DNA of 64,000 bases from Pseudomonas defluvii (GTDB lineage Bacteria > Pseudomonadota > Gammaproteobacteria > Pseudomonadales > Pseudomonadaceae), in contig NZ_MBPN01000004.1 of assembly GCF_001695625.1 (NCBI RefSeq), forward strand, positions 1-64,000, in the 5' to 3' direction. The notes beneath the pieces are model-generated. The model did not search any database. It saw only the letters and a list, made by a program, of their open reading frames with translations, and had not been told where the DNA came from. This document shows positions 25,118 through 34,127 of this stretch, in pieces (positions within the stretch are counted from its first letter, which is position 1; each line of letters begins with the position of its first letter). A program made the position numbers and the translations under genes.

Positions 25118-26080
25118 ATGAGCATCCCCCAGCTTGATGGCAACAGACTGGAGCGTTGGACCACAGCCATGCAAAGTGTCTGTGGCCGTTTCGAGACCGA
25201 GTTGGCGTTTAACCGGTCGTTGTTCATCGGTGAAATATCGACCAGCCTGCGGGCTGGTCTGCAACTGTCCAACCTGCGAACCAATGCGGGCAACATCAAG
25301 CGCTTTGGTGACAACCCTGACCGTGACGATGACCAGCATTGTTTCCTGGTCAGCCAGCGTACCGGTTATTCGCAAATCACTCAGGGGGGCGTCAAAATCC
25401 AGCTTGCGCCGGGTGAGATGCTCTTGATGGACTCTGTCGGCCCCTGCGAAATCACCCCGTTCGGTTTGATTGAACACACCTCGTTGTCGTTGTCGCGCAC
25501 TGAGGTGCGCAAGCACCTGAAAGGCCAGGGCGAGACCTTTGGCAAAATTTCCTCCAGTAACGCGTGTGGCCGCATGTTGCATGTGTTGATGGATGAGCTG
25601 TGCAAGGACACCGATGAGCACTCCTCGGCCAATGCGCAAGGTGATGCGCTGCAGAGTGCCTTTATTTCATTGCTCAGCCCGGGTTTCGAGCGCGCCGACG
25701 CCAGTAGCACTTCGTTGACCGTCAATGGTGTCAACCTGCGCAGCTACGTGCAGAAGGTGATCGATGAATCACTGACCCAGCCAGGCTTGAGCCCGGCAAG
25801 CCTGGCCAGTCGCTTGAACATTTCGGTGCGCCACCTCTACCGTCTGTTTGAGGAGGAGGGCGACAGCGTTTGCCGCTACATTCAGCGTGCCCGCCTCAAA
25901 CGCAGTGCCGACGACCTTTCCAACCCGTTCCTGAAGACTGAATCGATTACCGCCATTGCCTACAAATGGGGGTTTACCGACTCGGCGCACTTCAGCCGCT
26001 CGTTCAAGAAGCAGTTCGAACAATCGCCGAAAGATTTTCGTGCTCACGTACTCAGCGCTGCTATGGCCGGCACGGCGTAA
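25118..26080 (+). CDS. feaR: FeaR-like AraC-family activator (320 aa)
   Basis: The N-terminal half resembles E. coli FeaR, with WTTAMQSVCGRFETEL at the start and LAPGEMLLMDSVGPCEITPF near residue 105. The C-terminal 100 residues are an AraC DNA-binding domain: LSPASLASRLNISVRHLYRL followed by FEEEG near residue 230 and ITAIAYKWGFTDSAHFSRSF followed by KKQF near 280. FeaR activates aromatic-amine oxidase and phenylacetaldehyde dehydrogenase genes in E. coli. GGAGG lies six bases before the ATG. The tandem TGGCA-N8-CAA elements in this window are its likely targets, and an HpaR-type dyad lies in its own promoter region. Confidence 0.8.
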   Translation: MSIPQLDGNRLERWTTAMQSVCGRFETELAFNRSLFIGEISTSLRAGLQLSNLRTNAGNIKRFGDNPDRDDDQHCFLVSQRTGYSQITQGGVKIQLAPGEMLLMDSVGPCEITPFGLIEHTSLSLSRTEVRKHLKGQGETFGKISSSNACGRMLHVLMDELCKDTDEHSSANAQGDALQSAFISLLSPGFERADASSTSLTVNGVNLRSYVQKVIDESLTQPGLSPASLASRLNISVRHLYRLFEEEGDSVCRYIQRARLKRSADDLSNPFLKTESITAIAYKWGFTDSAHFSRSFKKQFEQSPKDFRAHVLSAAMAGTA

Positions 26081-26217
26081 CCGATAACCTGATCACTCGA
26101 TAGCACGTTTACCCAGGACGTCCGTATGTCGTCGGCAAGCTCGGTGCGCACTACCTACCTTTCGGTCGGTAGTGTCATTGGGTGAGCCGGTACGGCAGTG
26201 AATGCGCGGTGCTTGCA

Positions 26218-26244
26218 TCGTTGGCAAGCCAACTCCCACAAAGG
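26218..26244. repeat. REP-like palindromic element
   Basis: GTTGGC-AA-GCCAAC followed by TCCCACA is the form of Pseudomonas REP elements. A related CGTTGGCTGG lies at 26271-26280, suggesting a degenerate pair. It is intergenic between the convergent feaR and cupin genes, as is usual for REPs. The rest of 26081-26285 has no gene. Confidence 0.55.
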
Positions 26245-26285
26245 GGTGCCGCAGGCTTTGAAAGCGGCTACGTTGGCTGGAAAAA

Positions 26286-26316
26286 ACAAACCCCCGCTGA
26301 GAAGCGAGGGTTTGTT
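26286..26316. terminator. bidirectional Rho-independent terminator
   Basis: ACAAACCC(C)CGCT and AGCG-AGGGTTTGT form a 12-bp stem, with an A-run on the left and T-rich sequence on the right. It lies between the convergent feaR gene and the cupin gene and can serve both. Confidence 0.75.
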
Positions 26317-26340
26317 GGTGAAGGGGAGCCTTGAGACGGG

Positions 26341-26706
26341 TCAGACGACCGCGAAGTAGTGCTTCACAAAGCTCTCGCTGACGACTTCCCAGAGCACCGG
26401 CGTGCCCTTGGTCACGAACCAGCTGTCGCCGGCTTTGTAGCGCGTGCTCTGGCCGGTGGACTCATCAGTGAGCAGCACTTCGCCGGTGACGACCACGGCC
26501 TGTTCGTTGAATGGGTAGACCATGCGGAACTTGCCTTGGGTCGTGCCGAAGTAGGCGCTGCTGACCGGATCGGTCGGTGCACCGAAGGTCATTTTGCCGA
26601 AGGCTTTGACTTCGCCTTCCAGAATCTCGGAACCCAGGTCGGCAACGGTGCCCCAGGCGTCGAGTTCGGACAGCGCAATGTTGTTCTGTACAGTTGTAAG
26701 GGTCAT
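26341..26706 (-). CDS. cupin-domain protein (121 aa)
   Basis: A single small cupin (DUF861/EutQ-like): KFRMVYPFNEQAVVVTGEVLL is the first cupin motif region and YKAGDSWFVTKGTPVLWEVV the second. The histidines of a classical metal site are not obvious, so metal binding is doubtful. Cupins of this type often accompany PuuB-like amine oxidases. It lies 33 bp downstream of the second FAD oxidase, in the same operon. The function is unknown; binding or stabilising a reactive imine or aldehyde intermediate is a guess. Confidence 0.78.
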   Translation of the reverse strand: MTLTTVQNNIALSELDAWGTVADLGSEILEGEVKAFGKMTFGAPTDPVSSAYFGTTQGKFRMVYPFNEQAVVVTGEVLLTDESTGQSTRYKAGDSWFVTKGTPVLWEVVSESFVKHYFAVV

Positions 26707-26739
26707 GGCAGTGCTCCAGTGAGTGAACGATAAGGGGTT

Positions 26740-28038
26740 TCAACGCCGGCCGTTGAAGTAGCCGGACAGCTGATGCAGGCTTTTGCCGGCCGTCAGCAGC
26801 AGGGGGCGAATGTGGTCTTTGCCGAGGATCTGGGCGTGTTTGACCGAGCTGATCAGGTCGTAACGCGATGAACCTTCGCTCATGCCCTCGGCGAGGATTT
26901 TGCAAATGATGTGGCTCGGGGTGACGCCGAAGCCCGAGTAGCCTTGTACATAGAACGCATTCGGGCGGCCGCTGAGTGTGCCGATCTGCGGGAACAGGTT
27001 GGCGCCGGTGGCCATTGGGCCGCCCCAGGCCAGGTCGATCTGCACGTCCTTCAGGTACGGGAAGATCTTCAGCATCAGGTTGCGGTTCCAGGCCTTCAGG
27101 TCCTTGGGGATGTGTTCGATGAATGGTGTGGCGGCACCGAACAGCAGGCGGTTCTCATTGGTGACCCGGTAGTAGTCGATGACTGGGCGAATATCGCTGT
27201 AGGCACCGCGGATCGGGCTGATGCGCCGGATCAATTCGTCGGACAGCGGCTCGGTCATCAGTTGGAATGCGTAGGTGTTGATGGTGCGTGCGTGCAACTC
27301 TGGCTCCAGCTTGTTGAGGAAGCTGTCGCAGGCCCACAGCAGCTTGCGCGCTTTCACCGAGCCGCGCCCGGTACGCACGGTGATCTGCTCGCCGTAGCTC
27401 ACTTCCAGGGCCGGGCTATGTTCGAAAATACGTGCGCCCAGGCCGACCAGCGCTTTGGCCTCACCGAGCAGCAGGTTCAGCGAGTGCACATGGCCGCCGC
27501 CCATGTGCAGCAGGGCGCTGCTGTAGGCGTCCGAGCCGATGATCTGCTTGACCTCGGCGCCGGCCAGGAAGCGGATTTCGTCCTTGCTGTTGATCGATTT
27601 GAAGTCTTTCTCCCAGGCGCGCAGGGTTTTTTCCTGGCGGGCGTTGAAGCCCATGTAGCCATAGCCGTGGCAGAAGTCTGCGTCGATGGCGTACTTGGCA
27701 ATACGGTCCTTGATGATCCCGGCGCCCAGTTCGCTGATCTCGAAGATCTCGCGCAGGCCTTGCTCGCCGACACTGCTCTTGATCTTCTCCAGGTCGTGCC
27801 CGATCCCGGCCATGATCTGCCCGCCATTGCGGCCCGTACCGCCAAAGCCCAGGTAGCGTGCCTCCAGCACCACAACGTTGGTGATGCCTTTTTCGGCCAG
27901 TTCCAGCGCAGTGTTGATGCCGGAGAAACCGCCGCCAATCACGACGACGTCCGCTTCAATGTCACTTTCCAGCGTCGGGAAACTGAGGTTGTATTTCTTG
28001 GTAGCCGAGTAGTACGTAGGCGTTTCGATAGTGATCAT
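26740..28038 (-). CDS. FAD-dependent amine oxidase, second paralogue (432 aa)
   Basis: Same DAO-superfamily layout as the product of 14363-15661. It has VVVIGGGFSGINTALELAEKG near residue 30, GTGRNGGQIMAGIGHDLEKI, the fully shared CHGYGYMGFN and AEVKQIIGSDAYSSALLHMG blocks, and GYSGFGVTPSHIICKILAEG at the end. The two proteins have identical length and about 80 percent identity by eye, differing mainly in surface segments. This copy, unlike the first, has a FeaR-type element 94 bp upstream and a cupin partner gene. It probably deaminates tyramine or phenylethylamine; the two copies may prefer different amines. Confidence 0.8.
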   Translation of the reverse strand: MITIETPTYYSATKKYNLSFPTLESDIEADVVVIGGGFSGINTALELAEKGITNVVVLEARYLGFGGTGRNGGQIMAGIGHDLEKIKSSVGEQGLREIFEISELGAGIIKDRIAKYAIDADFCHGYGYMGFNARQEKTLRAWEKDFKSINSKDEIRFLAGAEVKQIIGSDAYSSALLHMGGGHVHSLNLLLGEAKALVGLGARIFEHSPALEVSYGEQITVRTGRGSVKARKLLWACDSFLNKLEPELHARTINTYAFQLMTEPLSDELIRRISPIRGAYSDIRPVIDYYRVTNENRLLFGAATPFIEHIPKDLKAWNRNLMLKIFPYLKDVQIDLAWGGPMATGANLFPQIGTLSGRPNAFYVQGYSGFGVTPSHIICKILAEGMSEGSSRYDLISSVKHAQILGKDHIRPLLLTAGKSLHQLSGYFNGRR

Positions 28039-28131
28039 GGCGCAGCCTGAACGGTTGAATTGGCACGACGGCAGGGCTTTTCGCAAGCACTGTCCCCTGG
28101 GGCCTATTAAGTTCCTAACGAGCGGTAGGTG

Positions 28132-28171
28132 TCTTGACTCTGCGTGCCGACGGCTTTGATCCGGCCTGCCA
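28132..28171 (-). promoter_or_regulatory. candidate FeaR-type tandem element upstream of the second oxidase
   Basis: On the minus strand: TGGCA-N8-CAAA, then CGGCA-N8-CAAG, starting 22 bp apart. The proximal repeat ends 94 bp before the ATG at 28038. It is also 204 bp upstream of tyrS on the other strand, so it could affect both. The remainder of the 336-bp divergent region shows no other gene. Confidence 0.6.
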
Positions 28172-28309
28172 GCGCAGGCGTTTCAGGCCGGGCCGCTTGA
28201 CGGCAGCCCTTGCATTTCGGATGATCGTTTCATGAATACATTAATGACCTGTCGCAGCGACTATTACGGCTACCCGCTCACCCCATGAGGCGGTAGTTGC
28301 TGCGTGCAC

Positions 28310-28332
28310 CCGATCCGCCTGAGGCGAATCGG
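28310..28332 (+). other. hairpin in the tyrS leader
   Basis: CCGAT-C-CGCC-TGA-GGCG-A-ATCGG forms a 9-bp stem with one C-A mismatch and a three-base loop, 42 bp before the tyrS start. There is no T-run, so it is not a typical terminator, and I see no T-box features. It may affect mRNA stability or translation. Confidence 0.35.
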
Positions 28333-28374
28333 ATAGTGCTCCCTTCTCCTCGGGCCTTACCCCTGGAGACAGCA

Positions 28375-29610
28375 ATGAACGACACCCAAGACCGTTTGAT
28401 CGACCACCTGCAGGCGCGGGGCTTTATTCACCAGAGTACCGACCTGGAAGCCTTGCGCACGCACTTGGCCACGGGGTCAAGAACGATCTACCTCGGCTTT
28501 GATGCCACCGCCGACAGCCTGCACGTAGGCCACCTGCAAGGCCTGATGCTGATGCGCTGGCTACAGAAGGCCGGGCACCGGCCGATTCTGTTGATCGGTG
28601 GCGCCACGACCCGTATCGGTGACCCGAGCTTTCGTGACGAGAGCCGGCCGATCCTCAGCGAAGCGCAGATCCAGGCCAATATCGCTGGCATTACCCGCAC
28701 TTTTGGCCGTTACCTGAACCTGGGAGAGGGCGCTGGTGTTGTCGTCGATAACGCGCAATGGCTCGATGGCATCGGTTACCTGCAGTTTCTGGATCAGGTG
28801 GGGCGCTACTTCTCCATCAACCGTTTGCTGACCTTCGACGCGGTTCGCCAGCGCCTGGAGCGCGAGCATTCATTGTCGTTTCTTGAGTTCGGCTACACCC
28901 TGCTGCAGGCCCACGACTTTACCGAGCTGGCGCGCCAGTACGATTGCACTGTGCAACTGGGCGGTGCTGACCAGTGGGCCAACATCATCAATGGTGTGGA
29001 ACTGGGGCGCCGTCGCGACAACCGCCAGCTGTTTGGCCTGACCATGCCGCTGTTGACCAGCAGCGATGGCAAGAAAATGGGCAAGTCGGTCAGTGGCGCG
29101 GTGTGGTTGGACGGTAGCCGCCTGGCACCGTTCGATTTCTGGCAGTTCTGGCGCAACTGTGATGACCGCGATGTCGGGCGCTTCCTGGCGCTGTTCACCG
29201 AGCTGCCGCTGGAGGAGATTCAGGCGCTCACGGCGCAGGGCGGTGCCGCGTTGAATCAGGCGAAGTGCGTATTGGCTGACCACGCCACGGCGCTGGCCCA
29301 TGGCGAGGCGGCGGCACAGCAAGCCCATGCGGCGGCAACCGCTGTATTTGCCCACGGTGAGGCGGCGGAGCTGACCACGCTGAATATTTCGCGCGCCCAG
29401 GTGCAGGCCGGTATCAGCCTGGCCGAGTTGCTGGTCGAGACGGGCTTGCAGGCATCACGCTCAGCGGCACGTCGTCTGGCTGAGGGGCGTGGGCTGCGGC
29501 TGGATGGGGAGCTGGTTGAGTCGGCTGAGCGGGAAATGGACCGGCAGGCCAGCCAATGGCGGGTGAGCCTGGGCAAGAAACGCCATTTCGACATCAAGGT
29601 GGTGGGCTGA
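28375..29610 (+). CDS. tyrS: tyrosyl-tRNA synthetase (411 aa)
   Basis: A complete class-I Tyr[22 protein letters not shown] carries the HIGH-type motif (HVGH, about residue 50), [20 protein letters not shown] the KMSKS-type motif (KMGKS, about 240). The C-terminal 65 residues form the S4 RNA-binding domain ([18 protein letters not shown]). It charges tRNA-Tyr with tyrosine. It is embedded in an aromatic-amine catabolic island rather than in a translation locus. Pseudomonads commonly carry two TyrRS types, so this may be the auxiliary enzyme, perhaps less sensitive to tyramine, a tyrosine analogue. GGAGAC precedes the ATG. Confidence 0.9.
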   Translation: MNDTQDRLIDHLQARGFIHQSTDLEALRTHLATGSRTIYLGFDATADSLHVGHLQGLMLMRWLQKAGHRPILLIGGATTRIGDPSFRDESRPILSEAQIQANIAGITRTFGRYLNLGEGAGVVVDNAQWLDGIGYLQFLDQVGRYFSINRLLTFDAVRQRLEREHSLSFLEFGYTLLQAHDFTELARQYDCTVQLGGADQWANIINGVELGRRRDNRQLFGLTMPLLTSSDGKKMGKSVSGAVWLDGSRLAPFDFWQFWRNCDDRDVGRFLALFTELPLEEIQALTAQGGAALNQAKCVLADHATALAHGEAAAQQAHAAATAVFAHGEAAELTTLNISRAQVQAGISLAELLVETGLQASRSAARRLAEGRGLRLDGELVESAEREMDRQASQWRVSLGKKRHFDIKVVG

Positions 29611-29630
29611 CGCGAGCGGGGTTTAGCAGA

Positions 29631-29657
29631 AACACGGCCTGCTCAGCAGGCCGTGTT
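29631..29657. terminator. terminator between convergent tyrS and gabD
   Basis: AACACGGCCTGCT and AGCAGGCCGTGTT are a perfect 13-bp inverted repeat with a one-base loop. The stem is very stable, though the T-runs are short. Its position between two convergent genes fits a shared terminator. Confidence 0.75.
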
Positions 29658-29675
29658 GGTCAATGGACCTGGCCG

Positions 29676-31136
29676 TTACTTGATACCCAGGCACATGTAC
29701 TTTTGCTCGATGTAGTCATCAATGCCGTACTTGGAGCCTTCGCGGCCCAGGCCGGATTGCTTGATGCCGCCGAAGGGGGCCACTTCGGTAGAGATCAGCC
29801 CTTCGTTGACGCCGACCATGCCATATTCCAGCGCCTCGCTGACGCGCCAGGCACGACCGAGGTCGCGGGTATAGAGGTAGGAGGCCAGGCCGAACTCGGT
29901 GTCGTTGGCCATAGCGATGGCTTCTGCTTCGGTGTCGAAGCGGAAGATCGGTGCCAGTGGCCCGAAGGTTTCGTCACGGGCCACCAGCATCTGCGGGGTT
30001 ACATCGCCCAGCACGGTAGGCTCGAAGAAGTTGCCGCCCAAGGCATGGGGCTTGCCGCCGGCGAGCAGCGTCGCGCCTTTGCCCAGCGCATCGTTGATGT
30101 GTTCTTCGACCTTGGCCACCGCCTTGGCATTGATCAAGGGGCCTTGCTGGACGCCGTCGGTATCGGCACTGCCAACCTTGAGCGCCTTGACGGCGCTGGC
30201 GAGGCGTTCGCTGAAGGCCTCGTAGATGCTGTTCTGCACCAGAATACGGTTGGTGCAGACGCAGGTTTGCCCGGTGTTGCGGAACTTGGAGCCAATCACG
30301 CCTTCAACAGCCGCATCCAGGTCGGCATCGTCAAAGACGATAAAGGGCGCATTGCCGCCCAGTTCCAGGCTGACTTTCTTGATGGTTTCAGCGCATTGCG
30401 CCATCAACAGCTTGCCGATACCGGTCGAGCCGGTGAACGAGAGCTTCTGCACCAGCGGGTTACCGGTCAGCTCCGCTCCGATCTCGCGCGAGCGGGTGCC
30501 AGGCACAATATTAAGCACGCCTGCAGGAATACCGGCACGCTCGCCCAACTCGGCTAGCGCCAGTGCCGACAATGGGGTTTCCGAGGCCGGTTTGACGATA
30601 ACGGTGCAGCCTGCCGCCAAGGCCGGGCCGACCTTGCGGGTGATCATGGCGTTGGGGAAGTTCCACGGGGTAATCGCGGCGACGACGCCAATCGGCTGCT
30701 TGATGACCAGCAGGCGACGGCCTGGCTTGTCGTGAGGAATGACGTCGCCATAGACCCGTTTGGCCTCTTCGGCGAACCATTCGATAAAGCTGGCGCCATA
30801 GGCAATTTCGCCACGGCTTTCTGCCAGCGGCTTACCCTGTTCCCAGCTCAGCAGGCGCGCCAGGTCTTCCTGGTTGGCCATGATCAGCTCGAACCATTTA
30901 CGCAGAATTGCGCTGCGCTCTTTAGCGGTTTTGTCGCGCCAGGCTGGCAGGGCCGCATGAGCGGCGTCGATGGCGCGGGCAGTTTCGGCCTGGCCGAGGG
31001 AGCTGACGGTGGCGATGATTTCGCCGTTGGCCGGGTTGCTCACGCTGAAGCGGGCATGGTCGTCCGCCTCAAGCCATTGGCCGTTGACGTAGGCGTGCTC
31101 GCGTAGCAGTTTCAAGTCGTTGAGTGTCATGGTCAT
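29676..31136 (-). CDS. gabD: succinate-semialdehyde dehydrogenase (486 aa)
   Basis: Aldehyde dehydrogenase superfamily, GabD type: ITPWNFPNAMITRKVGPALA near residue 145, SLELGGNAPFIVFDDADLD (Glu near 255) and NTGQTCVCTNRILVQ with the catalytic Cys near 289. APFGGIKQSGLGREGSKYG lies near the end. It converts succinic semialdehyde to succinate with NAD(P). Nine bases behind hpaI and on the same strand, it supplies the last step of the homoprotocatechuate pathway, since HpaI releases pyruvate and succinic semialdehyde. A second in-frame ATG at 31130 is also possible as the start. Confidence 0.88.
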   Translation of the reverse strand: MTMTLNDLKLLREHAYVNGQWLEADDHARFSVSNPANGEIIATVSSLGQAETARAIDAAHAALPAWRDKTAKERSAILRKWFELIMANQEDLARLLSWEQGKPLAESRGEIAYGASFIEWFAEEAKRVYGDVIPHDKPGRRLLVIKQPIGVVAAITPWNFPNAMITRKVGPALAAGCTVIVKPASETPLSALALAELGERAGIPAGVLNIVPGTRSREIGAELTGNPLVQKLSFTGSTGIGKLLMAQCAETIKKVSLELGGNAPFIVFDDADLDAAVEGVIGSKFRNTGQTCVCTNRILVQNSIYEAFSERLASAVKALKVGSADTDGVQQGPLINAKAVAKVEEHINDALGKGATLLAGGKPHALGGNFFEPTVLGDVTPQMLVARDETFGPLAPIFRFDTEAEAIAMANDTEFGLASYLYTRDLGRAWRVSEALEYGMVGVNEGLISTEVAPFGGIKQSGLGREGSKYGIDDYIEQKYMCLGIK

Positions 31137-31145
31137 GCTCAGCCG

Positions 31146-31949
31146 TTAGTAGACGCTGCCGCCCGCGCTGGTGGGCGCGGCGCAGCCTTTGAATTTGCCG
31201 GCCAGGGCCTGCAGGCCACGCATCAGCACGGTGGTGTCGACACCGACGGCGACGAAGGCTGCGCCCAGTTCGATGTAGCGCCGGGCGAGTGCCTCGTCAG
31301 CGCTGAGAATGCCGGCTGCTTTGCCAGCCTGCTGGATCCGTACGATGGCGTCTTCGATGGCCGCCTGGACTTCGGGGTGGCCAGGGTTGCCACGATGGCC
31401 CAGTGAGGCACTGAGGTCGGCCGGGCCGATGAACACGCCGTCGACGCCGTCGACCGCTGCGATGGCGTCCAGGTTGGCCAGGCCTTCACGATTTTCGATC
31501 TGCACCAGCAGGCACATCTGCTGGTCGGCGTGATCCAGGTAGCCGGGAATGCTGTTCCAGCGCGAGGCGCGGGCCAGGGCGCTGCCAACCCCGCGAACCC
31601 CCTGCGGCGGGTAGTGGATGGCGCGGACCAGTTCGCGCGCCTGCTCGGCGCTTTCGACCATGGGCACCAGCAAGGTCTGGGCACCGATGTCCAGCACCTG
31701 CTTGATCAGGGCGGTATCGCCGATCACCGGGCGAATGATCGGTTGGCTCGGGTAGGGCGCCACGGCTTGCAACTGGCCGAGCATGCCGCGCAGGTCATTC
31801 GGGGCGTGTTCGCCATCGATCAGCAACCAGTCGAAACCGGCATTGGCCGCGAGCTCCGCGCAATAGGCATCGGCCAGGCCGAGCCACAGGCCGATCTGGG
31901 CTTCGCCACTTTTCAGGCGTTGCTTGAAGGTATTGATGGGCATGTCCAT
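31146..31949 (-). CDS. hpaI: 4-hydroxy-2-oxoheptanedioate aldolase (267 aa)
   Basis: A class-II HpcH/HpaI aldolase with its metal and substrate motifs: [20 protein letters not shown] near residue 20, [13 protein letters not shown] near 42, [20 protein letters not shown] near 122, QIENREGL near 172 and [20 protein letters not shown] near 190. It cleaves 4-hydroxy-2-oxoheptane-1,7-dioate to pyruvate and succinic semialdehyde. GAGGAG precedes the ATG at 31949. It lies between hpaH (10 bp away) and gabD in the hpa operon. Confidence 0.92.
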   Translation of the reverse strand: MDMPINTFKQRLKSGEAQIGLWLGLADAYCAELAANAGFDWLLIDGEHAPNDLRGMLGQLQAVAPYPSQPIIRPVIGDTALIKQVLDIGAQTLLVPMVESAEQARELVRAIHYPPQGVRGVGSALARASRWNSIPGYLDHADQQMCLLVQIENREGLANLDAIAAVDGVDGVFIGPADLSASLGHRGNPGHPEVQAAIEDAIVRIQQAGKAAGILSADEALARRYIELGAAFVAVGVDTTVLMRGLQALAGKFKGCAAPTSAGGSVY

Positions 31950-31959
31950 GGGCTGCTCC

Positions 31960-32763
31960 TCAGACAAAACGGCAAGCGATGGAGCCGAGCATGTCGTAGT
32001 CGACATGGAAGGTATCGCCCGGGTTGGCCGCAACCGGACGGGTGAATGAGCCGCCAAGAATGATCTGACCGGCTTCCAGGGTGACGTCATACGGCGCCAG
32101 TTTGTTTGCCAGCCATGCCACGCCCTTGGCCGGGTGGTTGAGTACGGCCGCAGATACGCCGGACTCTTCGATCACGCCATTGCGGTAGAGCACGGCAGGT
32201 ACCTTGCGCAGGTCGATCTCGGTCGGGCGCACGGCCCGTCCGCCCATGACCACGCCGGCGTTGGCGGCGTTATCGGAGATAGTGTCGAAGACCTTGCGGG
32301 TGGCCTTGGTCTGCGGGTCGATCTGTTGAATGCGCGCGTCGATGATTTCCAGCGCCGGGATTACCCACTCGGTGGCGTCGAGCACGTCGAACACGCTGAC
32401 GTTCGGGCCTTTGAGCGGTTTACCGAGGATGAACGCGAGCTCCACCTCGACCCGAGGCACGATGAAGCGGTCGAAGGGAATGTCACTGCCTTCTTCGAAC
32501 ATCATGTCATCGAGCAGGGCGCCGTAGTCCGGTTCGGTGATGTTCGAGGACACTTGCATGGCCCGTGAGGTCAGGCCGATTTTGTGCCCGACCAGCTTGC
32601 GACCGTCCTTGATCTTCTGCGCTACCCAGGCGCGCTGGATGGCATAGGCGTCTTCGATGGTGATGGCCGGGTGTTCGAGCGAGAACTGGCGGACTTGTTC
32701 GCGCGAGCGTTCAGCACGGTCGAGTTGGGCAGCGGCTTGCAGAATCAGGCTGTGGTCAAGCAT
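31960..32763 (-). CDS. hpaH: 2-oxo-hept-4-ene-1,7-dioate hydratase (267 aa)
   Basis: A member of the fumarylacetoacetase-related hydratase group (HpaH/MhpD). Motifs are [20 protein letters not shown] followed by VGHKIGLTS near residues 38-65, [15 protein letters not shown] near 108, ALEIIDARI near 138, and [20 protein letters not shown] near 230. It adds water to 2-oxo-hept-4-ene-1,7-dioate, giving the substrate of HpaI. It uses a divalent metal held by the Glu pair in EVELAF. It is 14 bp downstream of hpaX. Confidence 0.92.
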   Translation of the reverse strand: MLDHSLILQAAAQLDRAERSREQVRQFSLEHPAITIEDAYAIQRAWVAQKIKDGRKLVGHKIGLTSRAMQVSSNITEPDYGALLDDMMFEEGSDIPFDRFIVPRVEVELAFILGKPLKGPNVSVFDVLDATEWVIPALEIIDARIQQIDPQTKATRKVFDTISDNAANAGVVMGGRAVRPTEIDLRKVPAVLYRNGVIEESGVSAAVLNHPAKGVAWLANKLAPYDVTLEAGQIILGGSFTRPVAANPGDTFHVDYDMLGSIACRFV

Positions 32764-32776
32764 GGAAAAGGCTCTC

Positions 32777-34081
32777 TTACTGTGGATTAACGATGGCAGC
32801 CCGGGTGCGCAGCACCAGGAAACCGCCCAGAGCGATGAACAACGCCAGTACATACAAGGCCAGGCTGGCGCTGTGCGTGGTGTCGCGCATCCAGCCGATC
32901 AGGTAAGGCGCAAGAAACGAGGCGATGCTGCCGAACGAACTGATCAGGGCGATGCCGGCCGCCTGGGTACTGTTGGAAAGAAATGCCGGTGGCAACTGCC
33001 AGAACATCGGTAAGGCGGCACTGGCCCCCATACCGGCGACAACCAGGCCACTGAGCACCATGACCGGATTGGTGGGTGCCAGGCCGGCGACTGCGATCCC
33101 CAGTGCCGACATCAGTAGCGGTACGCACAGGTGCCAGCGGCGCTCCCGGTGACGATCCGAAGAGCGTCCGCAGGCGATCATGAACAGGCAGCCGAACAGG
33201 TAGGGCACGGCGCTGAGCAGGCCGACCTTGCCGTCGCTGCCGATGCCGGCGCCGTGAATCAGGGTGGGCATCCAGAACGCCAGCGTGTTGACCGCCAGCA
33301 TCACTGCGAAGTACACGGCGACCAGTAGCCAGACCTGCGAGTCCTTGAGGATGCCGGAGAACGAGGTGATGGACTTGCGTTGCTCTTCATGGCTGAGCTG
33401 TTCGCGCAACTGACGTTTCTGCTCGTCGGACAGCCAGTTCACGGTCTCGAAACTGTCAGGCAGGCACTTGAGTACGATCAGGCCCAGCAGTACGACAGGC
33501 GCGCCTTCGATCAGGAACATCCACTGCCAGCCACGCAGCCCGGCAAACTCATGGAAACGCTCGAGGATACCGCCCGACAGCGGGCCGCCAATCACCCCGG
33601 CCATCGGTACGGCAATGGCGAACAAGGCGGTGACCTGCGCACGGCGCCCGGCCGGGTACCAACGGTTGAGAAAGACCAGGATGCCGGGGAAGAAGCCTGC
33701 TTCGGCTACACCCAGCAGGAAGCGCAGTACGTAGAACCCGCTCGCGCTGTCGATCCACAGCATGCCGGTGGAGAGCATGCCCCAGACCACCATCAGGGTG
33801 GCGATCCAGCGGCGCGGGCCAACCCGGTCCAGGGCCATGTTGCTGGGTACGCCGAACAGTGCGTAGGCGACAAAGAAAAGGCCTGCGCCGAAACCGTAGA
33901 CGGTATCGCTGAAGTGCAGGTCGGTGCTCATCTGCATCTTGGCGAAGCCAATGTTGATGCGGTCGAGGTGGGCAAACAGGTAACAAATCAGCAGCAGGGG
34001 CATCAGTCGCCAGGTGACGATGCTGTGGGTACGGTCCTGGGTAGCGGCGGTGATGCCTTGAACGCTATGGGCTGTGTTCAT
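32777..34081 (-). CDS. hpaX: 4-HPA MFS permease (434 aa)
   Basis: An anion:cation symporter-type MFS protein with twelve membrane segments. Visible motifs are [20 protein letters not shown] near residue 32, [18 protein letters not shown] near 75, [20 protein letters not shown] near 120 and [13 protein letters not shown] in the central loop. HpaX in E. coli imports 4-HPA by proton symport, and its place in the middle of the hpa operon supports the same role. It separates hpaF from hpaH with short gaps. An aromatic acid other than 4-HPA cannot be excluded. Confidence 0.85.
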   Translation of the reverse strand: MNTAHSVQGITAATQDRTHSIVTWRLMPLLLICYLFAHLDRINIGFAKMQMSTDLHFSDTVYGFGAGLFFVAYALFGVPSNMALDRVGPRRWIATLMVVWGMLSTGMLWIDSASGFYVLRFLLGVAEAGFFPGILVFLNRWYPAGRRAQVTALFAIAVPMAGVIGGPLSGGILERFHEFAGLRGWQWMFLIEGAPVVLLGLIVLKCLPDSFETVNWLSDEQKRQLREQLSHEEQRKSITSFSGILKDSQVWLLVAVYFAVMLAVNTLAFWMPTLIHGAGIGSDGKVGLLSAVPYLFGCLFMIACGRSSDRHRERRWHLCVPLLMSALGIAVAGLAPTNPVMVLSGLVVAGMGASAALPMFWQLPPAFLSNSTQAAGIALISSFGSIASFLAPYLIGWMRDTTHSASLALYVLALFIALGGFLVLRTRAAIVNPQ

Positions 34082-34127
34082 GATCTTGTGCTTTTTATTA
34101 GAGAGATCAGGGGTAAAGGCAACGAGG

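Noticed and set aside
28375..29610. A T-box or other riboswitch in the tyrS leader.
   Set aside because: I see no T-box sequence and no antiterminator pair; only a short hairpin without a T-run is present.
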